Source of the DNA: Paludibacter sp.
Lineage (GTDB): Bacteria; Bacteroidota; Bacteroidia; Bacteroidales; Paludibacteraceae
Assembly: GCA_019163375.1 (NCBI GenBank)
Contig: JAFLKK010000007.1
Location: 655,813-719,812, forward strand
Reading direction: 5' to 3'
Length of the DNA stretch: 64,000 bases
In this document: positions 1 to 8,662 of the stretch, in pieces
Layout: each line of letters begins with the position of its first letter
Numbering within the stretch: the first letter of the stretch is position 1
Position numbers and translations under genes: made by a program
The notes under the pieces: generated by a model
Database searches by the model: none
What the model was told of the DNA's origin: nothing
Seen by the model: the letters and a program-made list of their open reading frames with translations, nothing else

Positions 1-349
1 ATATTATCAGTAGTATAGGTATGGGTGAAAGGATGGTAAATAAATATTTTTTGGTTACCAGGTTTGGATTAATAAGCGCAATGAGTGTGAAAGTAAATAA
101 CGGTGCTTGTAGACTGGAAATTGTAAGTCCTTCAACCGATATGAGATCTACTATGGCTATATCATAAAGCACGACTATAATTTTAAGGAACGATAATATA
201 AAATAAGCACCTGCCAGGAATCGGAGTGAATTTCGATATTTATTAAGGCCTTTATTTGCCGGAAGCGGAAGAGCTAGAAATACAAAACCCATTATCAGGC
301 ATTCTATAATTATGGCTGTATTTATGATCAAAAATGCATGTTGTTCCAT
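1..349 (-). CDS. Membrane protein, N-terminal part (runs off left edge)
   Basis: An open frame starts at an ATG at 347-349 on the minus strand and stays open to the left edge, giving about 116 residues. The translation begins MEQHAFLIINTAIIIECLIM and is strongly hydrophobic, with about four membrane segments and a short basic loop (PANKGLNKYRNSLRF). There is no signal peptide distinct from the first membrane segment. The pattern resembles the membrane-anchored AraC-type regulators of Bacteroidales, whose DNA-binding domain follows the membrane part, but that domain would lie outside the window. The membrane character is seen directly; the regulator assignment is a guess. A -7-like box lies about 45 bases upstream, inside the end of the preceding gene. 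Confidence 0.6.
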   Translation of the reverse strand, partial: MEQHAFLIINTAIIIECLIMGFVFLALPLPANKGLNKYRNSLRFLAGAYFILSFLKIIVVLYDIAIVDLISVEGLTISSLQAPLFTFTLIALINPNLVTKKYLFTILSPIPILLII

Positions 350-382
350 TTGGTTAGGGCCTTCATTTAATTACATACTTAT

Positions 383-577
383 TTACCCTGCAAAACTAAA
401 CAAATAAGGCAGAACCTCGTCGTCTGCCTTATTTTTTTTTCGGTTATATTGCTTTTTGCTCGCCATAACCTTTCGATAGCTAATCGATTTCCCATGTTTT
501 TGAATTTCCTCGTCCCGGCTTTGTTTTCTGGCCGATTTTACTTGCTCCATAATTGAGCCTTTCTTTTTTTGCTTCAT
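383..577 (-). CDS. Small basic conserved protein, 64 residues
   Basis: A 64-residue Lys/Arg-rich protein with the segments KSARKQSRDEEIQKHGK and MASKKQYNRKKNKADDEVLP. It has no signal peptide or membrane segment. I recall similar very small basic proteins beside tsaE in other Bacteroidales, but I know of no function. It starts 36 bases after the tsaE stop on the same strand, so it is probably the last gene of that transcript. Oddly, its last 15 or so codons contain a perfect 12-bp stem that looks like a terminator, placed before the stop codon. The same stretch also holds a -7-like box for the next gene. Function is unknown. Confidence 0.65.
   Translation of the reverse strand: MKQKKKGSIMEQVKSARKQSRDEEIQKHGKSISYRKVMASKKQYNRKKNKADDEVLPYLFSFAG
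391..398 (-). promoter_or_regulatory. -7-like box TAGTTTTG for the left-edge gene
   Basis: Read on the minus strand this is TAGTTTTG, which fits the Bacteroidetes -7 consensus TAnnTTTG. It lies about 42 bases before the ATG at 349 and inside the final codons of the small basic gene. No matching -33 TTG is seen at the usual spacing. Confidence 0.4.
402..434 (-). terminator. Perfect 12-bp hairpin inside the 3' end of a coding sequence
   Basis: AAATAAGGCAGA pairs perfectly with TCTGCCTTATTT across a 9-base loop. T-rich sequence follows on both strands: TTTGTTTAGTTTT on the minus strand and a nine-T run on the plus strand. On the minus strand it would end the tsaE transcript, but it lies 17 bases or more before the stop codon of the 64-residue gene. 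Confidence 0.55.
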
Positions 578-613
578 TTTTCTTTTTGTTATTTACTCAT
601 ACCTTTTTTGTCT

Positions 614-1024
614 CTATCTGATGATAATTTCTCTTTTTTTATTCTCTATTTCATTAATGTCAACATTCACTAAAGTATCGGGTAGGAGTGGAGCAATATT
701 TTCCGACCACTCAATGAAACACAAATTTCCACTGTACAGATATTCTTCTGCTCCCAAATCCAGTGCTTCTTGTATTTTGTTAATACGGTAGCAATCGAAA
801 TGATAAATGATGCTTCCATTTGCAGCTTCATATTCATTAACTATTGAGAATGTCGGGGAGTTTATTGTTTCTTGCACTCCCATCACTTCGCATATTGCTT
901 TTATGAATGTAGTTTTACCCGCACCCATTTTTCCATTAAATGCAAATATTTTTCTGTCGCCTATTTCGTGTATGAATTTTTCGGCCGTTTCCTGAATTTC
1001 TTCTATTGAATTTATTATTAACAT
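614..1024 (-). CDS. tsaE: tRNA threonylcarbamoyladenosine biosynthesis ATPase TsaE
   Basis: TsaE is the P-loop ATPase that works with TsaB and TsaD to make N6-threonylcarbamoyladenosine at position 37 of ANN-decoding tRNAs in the cytoplasm. The Walker A loop GKMGAGKTT is at residues 31-39, followed by the family motif NSPTFSIVNEYE (55-66), the HFDCYR strand (75-80) and the FIEWSE motif (103-108). Its 136 residues are normal for the family. The frame starts at ATG 1024, directly before the first beta strand. It lies downstream of uvrC with a 126-base gap that contains its own promoter-like elements, and the 64-residue gene follows it. Confidence 0.95.
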   Translation of the reverse strand: MLIINSIEEIQETAEKFIHEIGDRKIFAFNGKMGAGKTTFIKAICEVMGVQETINSPTFSIVNEYEAANGSIIYHFDCYRINKIQEALDLGAEEYLYSGNLCFIEWSENIAPLLPDTLVNVDINEIENKKREIIIR

Positions 1025-1109
1025 GTATATCTATTCAATAATTCTTTATTTTACTAATAATTTATTTTTATGATTAATTTTGACCTTTTGAGAGGGCTAT
1101 ATTTGCAAG

Positions 1110-1138
1110 CAAAGATACGAATCTTCTGTAATATTCAA
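1110..1138 (-). promoter_or_regulatory. Bacteroidetes-type promoter for tsaE
   Basis: On the minus strand TTG (1136-1138), an 18-base spacer and TATCTTTG (1110-1117) fit the -33/-7 pattern of Bacteroidetes. The box is about 86 bases before the tsaE ATG, in the gap after uvrC. Confidence 0.55.
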
Positions 1139-1150
1139 TTCTCAGCGCAT

Positions 1151-2959
1151 CTATTTGGCATTAAAATAGTCATAAATTATTGATGCCCTGCTGCTTGTTA
1201 GCACCTTTTGCAACTCTTCCAGTTCAGCGCTTTTAATTCGTTTTACGCTCTTGAAATGCTTTATCAGGTCATTTTTTGTTTTTTCTCCTATTCCGGGTAT
1301 TGAATCGAGTTCTGAGGCAATTTGATCTTTACTTCGTTTGTCGCGATGAAATGTGATAGCGAACCTGTGTACTTCATCTTGCATCGAAGCCAGTAACTTA
1401 AAAAGTTGCTCTGTTGGTTTTAACCCAATTTCTTTTGGAGGAAACCCAAATAGTAATTCTCGTGTATTATGTTTGTTATCTTTTGCTAAACCAGCTATAG
1501 GAATCTTTAAATTTAGCTCGTCTTCTATTACTTGTCTAATAACTTCCATTTGTCCGATGCCACCATCAGCAATTATTAAATCGGGTAGGGGAGATTCTTC
1601 ATCAATTAATCTTTTGTACCTCCTTCTCACTACTTCTTTCATCGAAGCATAATCATCCGGTCCGGTAACTGTTTTAATGTTGTATTTTCTGTAGTCTTTC
1701 TTCGATGGTTTTCCTTTTTTAAATACAACACATGCAGCTACAGCATTTGTACCGGAGATGTTCGAATTATCAAAACATTCAATTGTCATTGGAGGTTTAT
1801 CCATTTGCAATTTCTCCTGAATATCTTTAAGTAATTTAACATTTCGCTGATCCGGATTTAGTTTCTCCGCGTGTTTTAACTTATCGAGCTTAAATTGACG
1901 TACATTTTGAATCGAAAGATCTAATAATTTCTTCCTATCACCCCTTTGAGGGATATTTAGTGTAGCTCCTTTTATTGGGTAGTTAATTTCAAATGGAACA
2001 ATTATTTCCTTAGAATTACTCTTAAATCGCTCCCGCAATTCTACGATAGCCATTGCCAATATTTCTTCTTTATCCTCTTCAAGTCTTTTTTTATACTCAA
2101 TGGTGTACCCCTGGATTATTGATCCTTTTGAAATCCGAAGAATATTTATAAAAGCTGAATTTTCATTCTCATCATAAGCAAATACATCTGTATTTTCCAA
2201 AACTGTATTCGAAATAATCGATTTAGATTTATAGTTTTCGATCAGTTCGTATTTTTGTTTTATCAGGTGCGCTTCTTCAAATTTATATTCTGATGCCAAT
2301 TGTTGCATCTGATTCAAAAGTATCCTACTTATTTCATTTGCATCTCCCTGTATTATTTGTCGAACCTGATCAATTGTTTTCAAATAATCTTCTTCGGTTT
2401 CTTTTCCCTCACAGCCACCTTTGCATTTCTTTATATGATATTGCAAACATACCTTAAATTTATTAGCTCTAATATTTTCTTTGGTCAATACTAATTTGCA
2501 AGTTCGGATAGGATAGAGGTTGTGTACGATTTCCAACAAAGAATTTATCGTGTAATTGGAACTGTACGGACCGAAATAAGTTCCACCATTTTTGTACACA
2601 TTTCTTGTTTTAAATATACGCGGAAATGGTTCATTAGTGATACAAATGCTCGGATACGTTTTACCATCTTTCAATAAAACATTGTATCGCGGTTGATATT
2701 GCTTTATCAGATTGTTTTCTAAAAGCAAAGCATCTTCTTCCGTTTCTACGATGATATATTTTAGTGATTCGATGTTTTTTACAAGTACGTTTGTCTTTCC
2801 TTGTTCGTGAATTTTGTTGAAGTAGGAGCTAACTCTTTTCTTCAAATTCTTTGCTTTGCCTACATAAATTATTTCTTCAGCCGAATTGAAATATTGATAT
2901 ACTCCAGGTTTATCCGGGAGTGAATCTATCATTTCTTTCAATACTTTTTCTGTTTTCAT
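1151..2959 (-). CDS. uvrC: Excinuclease ABC subunit C
   Basis: UvrC makes the dual incisions of nucleotide excision repair after damage is handed over by UvrA/UvrB. The GIY-YIG nuclease domain is at the N-terminus (GVY 19-21, YVG 32-34, then KNLKKR). Four cysteines (C154, C171, C179, C183) fit the Fe-S cluster site reported for UvrC. A UVR/UvrB-binding helix pair is near 205-240. The RNase H-like endonuclease half has ECFDNSN (D397), IIADGG (D465) and a His near 497. A helix-hairpin-helix (IPGIGEKTK) is near the C-terminus. Length, 602 residues, is typical. Just upstream lie two parS-like palindromes, the first only about 15 bases from the start codon, and then mnmG on the same strand. Confidence 0.97.
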   Translation of the reverse strand: MKTEKVLKEMIDSLPDKPGVYQYFNSAEEIIYVGKAKNLKKRVSSYFNKIHEQGKTNVLVKNIESLKYIIVETEEDALLLENNLIKQYQPRYNVLLKDGKTYPSICITNEPFPRIFKTRNVYKNGGTYFGPYSSNYTINSLLEIVHNLYPIRTCKLVLTKENIRANKFKVCLQYHIKKCKGGCEGKETEEDYLKTIDQVRQIIQGDANEISRILLNQMQQLASEYKFEEAHLIKQKYELIENYKSKSIISNTVLENTDVFAYDENENSAFINILRISKGSIIQGYTIEYKKRLEEDKEEILAMAIVELRERFKSNSKEIIVPFEINYPIKGATLNIPQRGDRKKLLDLSIQNVRQFKLDKLKHAEKLNPDQRNVKLLKDIQEKLQMDKPPMTIECFDNSNISGTNAVAACVVFKKGKPSKKDYRKYNIKTVTGPDDYASMKEVVRRRYKRLIDEESPLPDLIIADGGIGQMEVIRQVIEDELNLKIPIAGLAKDNKHNTRELLFGFPPKEIGLKPTEQLFKLLASMQDEVHRFAITFHRDKRSKDQIASELDSIPGIGEKTKNDLIKHFKSVKRIKSAELEELQKVLTSSRASIIYDYFNAK

Positions 2960-2973
2960 TCGGTAGAAAATTC

Positions 2974-2991
2974 TTGTTCCACGTGGAACAA
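2974..2991. promoter_or_regulatory. parS-like ParB-binding palindrome, copy 1
   Basis: TTGTTCCACGTGGAACAA is a perfect 18-bp palindrome. It contains the 16-bp sequence TGTTCCACGTGGAACA, which matches the widespread chromosomal parS consensus TGTTNCACGTGNAACA. It lies between mnmG and uvrC, close to the uvrC start. That ParB binds here is inference from the motif; parA/parB are not in the window. Confidence 0.75.
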
Positions 2992-3006
2992 TTTTATTTT
3001 GATTTG

Positions 3007-3022
3007 CGTTCCACGTGGAACG
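3007..3022. promoter_or_regulatory. parS-like ParB-binding palindrome, copy 2
   Basis: CGTTCCACGTGGAACG is a perfect 16-bp palindrome sharing the 14-bp core GTTCCACGTGGAAC with copy 1. The centres of the two copies are 32 bp apart, about three helical turns, so both face the same side of the helix. The outermost bases differ from the parS consensus (C/G instead of T/A). Confidence 0.65.
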
Positions 3023-3061
3023 TTTGTTGATGAAATCGTTGTTTTTCTGCTGTTTCTGTAT

Positions 3062-4936
3062 TTATCTGCCTAATAAAACAAGGATGATATTTACATCGCT
3101 CGGTGAAATACCCGGTATTCTGCTCGCTTGTCCGATGGTTTCCGGGTCAATTTTAGCGAGCTTTTGTCGTGCTTCCGTGGATAATGATTGGACTGAAGCG
3201 TAATCTATCCGGCCACGAATGTTTATGTTTTCGAGTCGTTGCAGCTTTTCGGCGATTAATTTTTCGCGAATTATGTAGCCTTCGTACTTTAAAAGCACCT
3301 CGGTTGCTTCAATTATTTCTTCGGTTTTCGATGGAATTGTATCGATTTCGGCCAGTAAAGCGGGGACTGCTTTCGCCAAATCAGCTATTCCTAGTTGAGG
3401 ACGGAGTACCAAATCCGACAATTTACACCCGTGTTTTAGTTCCGATGAGTTGCGTGATACAAGAAAATTGTTTATATCGTTAGGTTTTATCGACGTATTT
3501 TTGATGAAATTGGTAAGCTTCTCTTGTACGTTTTTCTTGTCTTGGAGTTGATCAAAACGGTTTTTTGTAGCTAATCCAATAGCATATCCTTTTTCTGTTA
3601 GGCGCATATCAGCATCATCCTGACGCAAAAGTAAACGATATTCTGCACGAGAAGTAAACATACGGTAGGGTTCGTCAACGCCTTTAGTAACTAAATCGTC
3701 GATAAGAACACCTATATACGCTTCATTTCTACCCAGTGTAAACTCGTTTCCACCATGACAATTTATGTGTGCATTGATACCTGCTATTAATCCCTGACCG
3801 CCAGCTTCCTCGTATCCGGTGGTACCATTTATCTGTCCTGCGAAGAATAAGTTTTTAATCCGCTTCGTTTCTAAGGTGTGTTTTAATTGAGTTGGGTCAA
3901 AAAAATCGTATTCAATTGCATATCCCGGGCGATATAGTTGTGCATTTTCAAGTCCAACTATGGTTTGTATAGCATTAATTTGCGTTTGGAGTGGGAGTGA
4001 TGATGAAAATCCATTGATATAAAACTCTTGCGAATCTACTCCTTCGGGTTCCAAAAAGAGCTGGTGCGATAATTTATCGGCAAAAGTAACAATTTTTGTT
4101 TCGATACTCGGACAGTAACGTGGCCCTATACTCTGAATTTGTCCGTTGAAAAGAGGCGAAAATTCAATTCCTTTTCTTATTTCATCGTGTGTTTTTTCAT
4201 TTGTATTGGTAATCCAGCAGCTCATTTGTTTCAGTTCTCGTTTAGATTCTTCGAGAAATGAGAACTTATGAAAATCATTTTCGCCCTCTTGTTCTACTAA
4301 TTTGCTGAAATCAATACTTCGCCCATCTATTCTACAAGGGGTACCGGTCTTCATTCTATCGGTCGAAAAGCCGATGGATTGGAGTTGTTCTGTCAAACCA
4401 AACGATGCTGGCTCGGATATTCTTCCACCAACCTGTTGATTTTTTCCAATATGAAGTAAGCCGCTTAGGAAGGTTCCTGCGGTGAGAACGACAGATTTTG
4501 CTTTAAAAGTTACCCCGAGAGCCGACTTTAATCCGACTACCATTCCATTTTCAATCACTAATTCTTTTACTGTATCTTGCCAAATATTCAAATTATTAGT
4601 GTTGGAAACGGTCTTTATCCATTGTTGTATAAATTCATGGCGGTCGCTTTGCGATCGGGGACTCCACATAGCGGGACCTTTTGAGCGATTCAACATGCGA
4701 AACTGGATGGCACTTCGATCGGTTACTATCCCCATATGACCACCTAAAGCGTCGATTTCACGGACAATTTGTCCTTTTGCAATTCCACCAACGGCGGGAT
4801 TGCAACTCATTTGTCCAATTTTATTCATATCCATTGTTATGAGTAGGGTTTTGGAACCCATATTGGCGGCTGCTGTTGCTGCTTCACATCCTGCGTGACC
4901 TGCGCCAATGACGATCACATCGTACTTAAAATCCAT
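3062..4936 (-). CDS. mnmG: tRNA uridine-5-carboxymethylaminomethyl modification enzyme MnmG (GidA)
   Basis: MnmG is the FAD-binding subunit that, with MnmE, builds cmnm5U at the wobble uridine of several tRNAs. I chose the ATG at 4936 (MDFKYDVIVIGAGHAG) because the FAD Rossmann motif GxGxxG then starts at residue 11. An earlier in-frame ATG at 4984 adds 16 residues with no domain. Both family signatures are visible: GPRYCPSIE, and AGQINGTTGYEEAGGQG in the middle of the protein. GTPCRIDG carries a conserved cysteine. The C-terminal helical domain is present. From 4936 the protein has 624 residues, normal for the family. A -7 box lies at 5013-5020, and uvrC follows after the parS-like pair. Confidence 0.96.
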   Translation of the reverse strand: MDFKYDVIVIGAGHAGCEAATAAANMGSKTLLITMDMNKIGQMSCNPAVGGIAKGQIVREIDALGGHMGIVTDRSAIQFRMLNRSKGPAMWSPRSQSDRHEFIQQWIKTVSNTNNLNIWQDTVKELVIENGMVVGLKSALGVTFKAKSVVLTAGTFLSGLLHIGKNQQVGGRISEPASFGLTEQLQSIGFSTDRMKTGTPCRIDGRSIDFSKLVEQEGENDFHKFSFLEESKRELKQMSCWITNTNEKTHDEIRKGIEFSPLFNGQIQSIGPRYCPSIETKIVTFADKLSHQLFLEPEGVDSQEFYINGFSSSLPLQTQINAIQTIVGLENAQLYRPGYAIEYDFFDPTQLKHTLETKRIKNLFFAGQINGTTGYEEAGGQGLIAGINAHINCHGGNEFTLGRNEAYIGVLIDDLVTKGVDEPYRMFTSRAEYRLLLRQDDADMRLTEKGYAIGLATKNRFDQLQDKKNVQEKLTNFIKNTSIKPNDINNFLVSRNSSELKHGCKLSDLVLRPQLGIADLAKAVPALLAEIDTIPSKTEEIIEATEVLLKYEGYIIREKLIAEKLQRLENINIRGRIDYASVQSLSTEARQKLAKIDPETIGQASRIPGISPSDVNIILVLLGR

Positions 4937-5012
4937 CTTATCTTGTAATTTATTTTTCTTATTTGTTATTTTGCAGTAACCCAAAGCAAATTATGATGCT
5001 TATAAGGGGCTA

Positions 5013-5020
5013 CAAAGTTA
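5013..5020 (-). promoter_or_regulatory. -7-like box TAACTTTG for mnmG
   Basis: On the minus strand the sequence TAACTTTG fits TAnnTTTG, about 77 bases before the chosen mnmG start. No clear -33 TTG at standard spacing. Confidence 0.4.
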
Positions 5021-5129
5021 CTCAATTGTTGCCACTTACACTCTCTTTATCCGGCATATCAATTGTTTTACTGTTTTCTAATACGATTTTAATTAATTTC
5101 GGCTTGATGTTTTGCTGCCTTGTTAGAAT

Positions 5130-6020
5130 TTAAAATGCCTGAAAAAACAAATTCAAATCTATCTTTTCATTTTGATTTAACTTCTTTCGAATCCGATATA
5201 TTGCCTTTCGGATGGCCTCGTAGCTCGAATAATTGATAATCGCTATCTCTTTTGTCGACAGTCCAAGTTTAAAGAAGGCGCAAAGTCTTTGTTCGCCTGT
5301 ACTTAAATCCGGGAATTCGTAATTTAACTTATTGTAAAAATCACTATTTAACTCAGTGAATCTTTTTTCAAACATATCCCAATTTATCGAACTTGATATA
5401 TTTTCATATCTATCAAGAACCTTTACCACTAGAGATTTATGCTCTTCACTTAGTTCGGAAATCTCGTCGAAAATTTCTGATTTTAAAACAGATACTAATT
5501 TTTTATTCTGAAATATGCTTACAGCTGAAACTAACATCTCACGATTTTTTTTGTTCAACTCATTTTGATAAAATAATGCTTTGCTTTGTTCAATTTGCAT
5601 CTCCTTAGCATGAATTTCTTGCTGCAATTTTTGAGCGTTTTTGTGATAGTCGTGCAGTTTTATTGCTGAAGTAACCCTTGCTTCTAATTCAATCTCATCA
5701 ATTGGTTTTTTTAAAAAATCTATAGCACCCAGCGATAGTGCGGTCTGCAAATTCGAAGACTGTGTTCGAATGCCGGAAGATATAATAACGGGTATTTCAC
5801 TGATTTCCAATATATTTTTTATGTTTCTCAAGACTTCAATTCCTTCCATTTGAGGCATTAGCCAATCTAAAATAACCAAGTCAGGCTGCGTGGCTTCTAT
5901 CATCTCTATGGCATTCAGAGGATTGCTCTCACTTACAACTTCATAATTCAGATTTGTCAGTAATAAATCGAAAACGGCTATAGAATCCGGTTCATCGTCA
6001 ATTATCAATATTTTTTTCAT
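5130..6020 (-). CDS. Response regulator with receiver and LuxR-type HTH domains
   Basis: The N-terminal receiver domain (about 1-120) has the acidic pair D8/D9, phosphoacceptor D52 in VILDWLMP, a switch Ser/Thr region near 81-82 and K105 in FLKKPID. A charged coiled-coil-like linker (about 120-165, QKLQQEIHAKEMQIEQSK) follows. The C-terminal part has LSTGEQRLCAFFKLGLSTKE and SSYEAIRKAIYRIRKKL, a GerE/LuxR-like helix-turn-helix of the kind common in Bacteroidota. It lies 35 bases after the sensor kinase on the same strand, so the two are almost certainly one operon and cognate partners. Target genes are unknown. Confidence 0.85.
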   Translation of the reverse strand: MKKILIIDDEPDSIAVFDLLLTNLNYEVVSESNPLNAIEMIEATQPDLVILDWLMPQMEGIEVLRNIKNILEISEIPVIISSGIRTQSSNLQTALSLGAIDFLKKPIDEIELEARVTSAIKLHDYHKNAQKLQQEIHAKEMQIEQSKALFYQNELNKKNREMLVSAVSIFQNKKLVSVLKSEIFDEISELSEEHKSLVVKVLDRYENISSSINWDMFEKRFTELNSDFYNKLNYEFPDLSTGEQRLCAFFKLGLSTKEIAIINYSSYEAIRKAIYRIRKKLNQNEKIDLNLFFQAF

Positions 6021-6055
6021 TTTATGTACATGTCTTCTTTTTGTTTCTTGATAGT

Positions 6056-8113
6056 TTATTTCTCTGAACTTGGAAATTCGATGATGAATCGTGTGCCATT
6101 ATTTATTTGGCTGGTACAAATTATTTTTCCATTATTGTTTTCAACAAGTTCTTTTACTATCATTAATCCTAAACCACTTCCACTTTCACCGGCTGTACCG
6201 ACCCGTTTCTTTGTTTTTTCAGCATCAAATACGGTTGCCAATTCATTGTAGGTCATCCCAATTCCCTCATCGTGGATTATTATTTGCACCTTATCCTCAA
6301 CAAGTTGGTTTGTCAATGTGATTTTACCACCATCATGGCTAAATTTGATGGCGTTTGATATTAAATTTCGAACAATTGTATTTAAATTGCCGATATCACA
6401 AAGGAATGTTAGCTTATCATTTAATTTTACATCGGTTACTATACCTTTGCTATCAATCTGTTCTGCAAATAAATACAAATTTTCATCGACAATGTAACTT
6501 AGTTTTTCTATTAATTTTTGCTCCGGTTCATTGCTAATCTGCATTTTTGCCCACGTTAAGATATTGTCTAACAGTAAGTAACCTTTGTTGGAGGTTTGAT
6601 ATAGTTTGCTCATCGTTTTATGCTGTTTATCAGATAAAGTTGTGTCTTTTGACAGCTGTTTGGTGAACGTGATTAGTGTGTTGAAAAAGCCCATTAAATC
6701 GTGCGAAATGGTAGAAATAAGGAAATCTTTTTGCTTATTCAGACTTGCCAGTTCTTTGTTTGCATCGTTGAGTTCTTTGGTTCTTCCGGCTACCAGGGTC
6801 TCAAGATTCTTATTCGTATCCAGTAATTCGTTAGATAAGATGATTACTTTTTTATGAGATGATGCAAATTTCAAAGTAACTGTCATTGATTGTGTAATGA
6901 TATAGAAGAAGATACCGATATGCGATAGGTAACCATAGGTGAATTGATACGTCAGGAATGCAAGATCATTCAAAATAAATAGTATCATTACTGTAAATGA
7001 AATAAATGAAATAATTGAATATTTTCTTCCTTTACCTATGGCTCTCAATAATACATAAAACATATATAAACTGCATACAAATGTAGCAAATACCACAATG
7101 ATTAAATGTCTAAGTACGAAATGTATATCAATGAACAAAACGAAAAAAGTCATCACCGCGTAAAATGAATAGAATGCTTTTTCTATCCACTTATTTACTT
7201 CTGATGGATATGCATTTTTAGTCAATCGGAGAGCAATCGGAATAATAAGGAACGCCATGATCCATAACCGGTAATACCAGGTGAAATCGAGGTTGGGCAA
7301 GAAATTGAAAACCGAGACATCACCATCCATTAGCAGCTTAATGAACGAAAAGAGCGATAAAATGGCAATAATTCGATGTGATTTCTCGTCGGCTTGTATA
7401 AAACTGAGTGTGAACTGATAGAAAAAGAACAGGATGAAAGCGCTAAGAATAAAAAAGTTGAGTGAGTTTCTTAACCAATTGAGGTGTTCTATAGTGCAAC
7501 TTTTGCCGAAATATATTTTTTGCCAGACTCCTGCATATAGAGGATCCGCGAAATTACTCACTTGTAGCACCACGTCGAGAGTATCACTGTTTGATTGAAA
7601 GAAGCAGGTTTGTGGTAAGTAAATGGGTTTAAATGTGCTTGGAGAACTACTTGCGTTGCCGGCTTTACCCACTAATTTGCCGTTTACCCATAGTTTATAC
7701 GAGGTGATAATATTCCCTATTTTGAACCCGTAGTTATTCTCTTTGTTTTTGGGGCATTTATTGAGGACTATTTTGAGGTAATAGGTGGCAATACCGTAGC
7801 TAGGTATTTTTTTGTCTTTTGGTGGGCGATAATTCCATGCAGAAGGGGTTTCGATGTATTCTTTATCAGCAGTGGGGATCTTTTGCATTTCGCCGGCCGA
7901 TAGATGCTTTCCAAAAAAGAACTGCCAGTTACCCGATAAATCAACTATTTTTTCATCAAGTTCACTGGGAGTTTGTAGCCGGAGAATTCCATTATTTACA
8001 GCCTGCGCATTAGCCTCACTAATTACAATAAGCATCAAGAATACTACAATCAGATGTTTCAGAGCTAGTTTCGAAATAATTAATCTTAGGACTTTAATCA
8101 TAAATTTACGCAC
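6056..8113 (-). CDS. 7TMR-DISM-type sensor histidine kinase
   Basis: A 685-residue membrane sensor kinase. A signal or first membrane helix spans about 16-36. A periplasmic beta-sandwich follows (40-205; GNWQFFFGKH, NYGFKIGNIITSYKLWVNG) of the kind that binds sugars in 7TMR-DISM receptors. About seven membrane helices lie between 217 and 415. After a short coiled coil the kinase core has the H-box ISHDLMG with H471, N-box NLISNAIKFS (583-592), G1 DEGIGM (615-620) and G2 GESGSGLGL (642-650). No receiver domain is fused; the partner is the response regulator directly downstream. The ligand is unknown; a carbohydrate is a reasonable guess from the sensor fold. Confidence 0.88.
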   Translation of the reverse strand: MRKFMIKVLRLIISKLALKHLIVVFLMLIVISEANAQAVNNGILRLQTPSELDEKIVDLSGNWQFFFGKHLSAGEMQKIPTADKEYIETPSAWNYRPPKDKKIPSYGIATYYLKIVLNKCPKNKENNYGFKIGNIITSYKLWVNGKLVGKAGNASSSPSTFKPIYLPQTCFFQSNSDTLDVVLQVSNFADPLYAGVWQKIYFGKSCTIEHLNWLRNSLNFFILSAFILFFFYQFTLSFIQADEKSHRIIAILSLFSFIKLLMDGDVSVFNFLPNLDFTWYYRLWIMAFLIIPIALRLTKNAYPSEVNKWIEKAFYSFYAVMTFFVLFIDIHFVLRHLIIVVFATFVCSLYMFYVLLRAIGKGRKYSIISFISFTVMILFILNDLAFLTYQFTYGYLSHIGIFFYIITQSMTVTLKFASSHKKVIILSNELLDTNKNLETLVAGRTKELNDANKELASLNKQKDFLISTISHDLMGFFNTLITFTKQLSKDTTLSDKQHKTMSKLYQTSNKGYLLLDNILTWAKMQISNEPEQKLIEKLSYIVDENLYLFAEQIDSKGIVTDVKLNDKLTFLCDIGNLNTIVRNLISNAIKFSHDGGKITLTNQLVEDKVQIIIHDEGIGMTYNELATVFDAEKTKKRVGTAGESGSGLGLMIVKELVENNNGKIICTSQINNGTRFIIEFPSSEK

Positions 8114-8133
8114 TAAATTTGCATTTGTCTATG

Positions 8134-8141
8134 CAAAAGTA
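8134..8141 (-). promoter_or_regulatory. -7-like box TACTTTTG for the kinase operon
   Basis: On the minus strand the sequence TACTTTTG fits TAnnTTTG, 20-30 bases before the histidine kinase ATG. A clear -33 element is not seen. Confidence 0.45.
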
Positions 8142-8387
8142 AATATTTTTTTCCTCTTGTCCACATTTTACAGCCTAAATAATTTGGATTGCTAAAATAT
8201 ATTTTCCCGTTGAACGAGATTATTTTTATCATTTGTACGATTTTTTTTTACGTTCAATATTCATTTTCACTAGGAATTTCTTGTATTTAACAATATTTTA
8301 ATGGAAAGTGATTGAATATTAGTCTTTTTAAAGAGTTTGTCTACAATTTGTCCCAAGATAAATAGTGTTGGTTAAAGTCAAATCAAT

Positions 8388-8662
8388 TATTTTTGCAACG
8401 ATAAATAACAGTTCAGAGAATTTGACATTATTCGTCAATTTCTAAATATAAGTATTGAATTATAGTTTTGTCTATGCAGGTGTAGCGGGGGTGTAGTATT
8501 GTGATTTTTTTTAGCCTTATGCCGTTTGTTTATTCTTTTTGCGAAGCTTGTAGATGTATTGTTTATAATTTATGCACAGTATTTTAAAGAATTTCTAAAC
8601 CTTTGACGTTAGTAGTTTTGTTTATTACTTCGGGTCGGTTGTCTGTCAATACGACCCGATTT
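8388..8662 (+). ncRNA. Candidate small non-coding RNA
   Basis: TTG (8368-8370), a 17-base spacer and TATTTTTG (8388-8395) look like a Bacteroidetes promoter pointing right. About 265 bases later an 8-bp stem (TCGGGTCG/CGACCCGA) is followed by ATTTTATT. No reading frame of useful length lies between. Together these could delimit a transcript of roughly 260 nt. This is an inference from a promoter and a weak terminator only; no RNA family was recognised. Confidence 0.25.

Noticed and set aside
4937-4984. Longer N-terminus for MnmG from ATG 4984
   Set aside because: The extra 16 residues are Lys/Asn-rich and put the FAD motif unusually far from the start; ATG 4936 gives the family-typical beginning.
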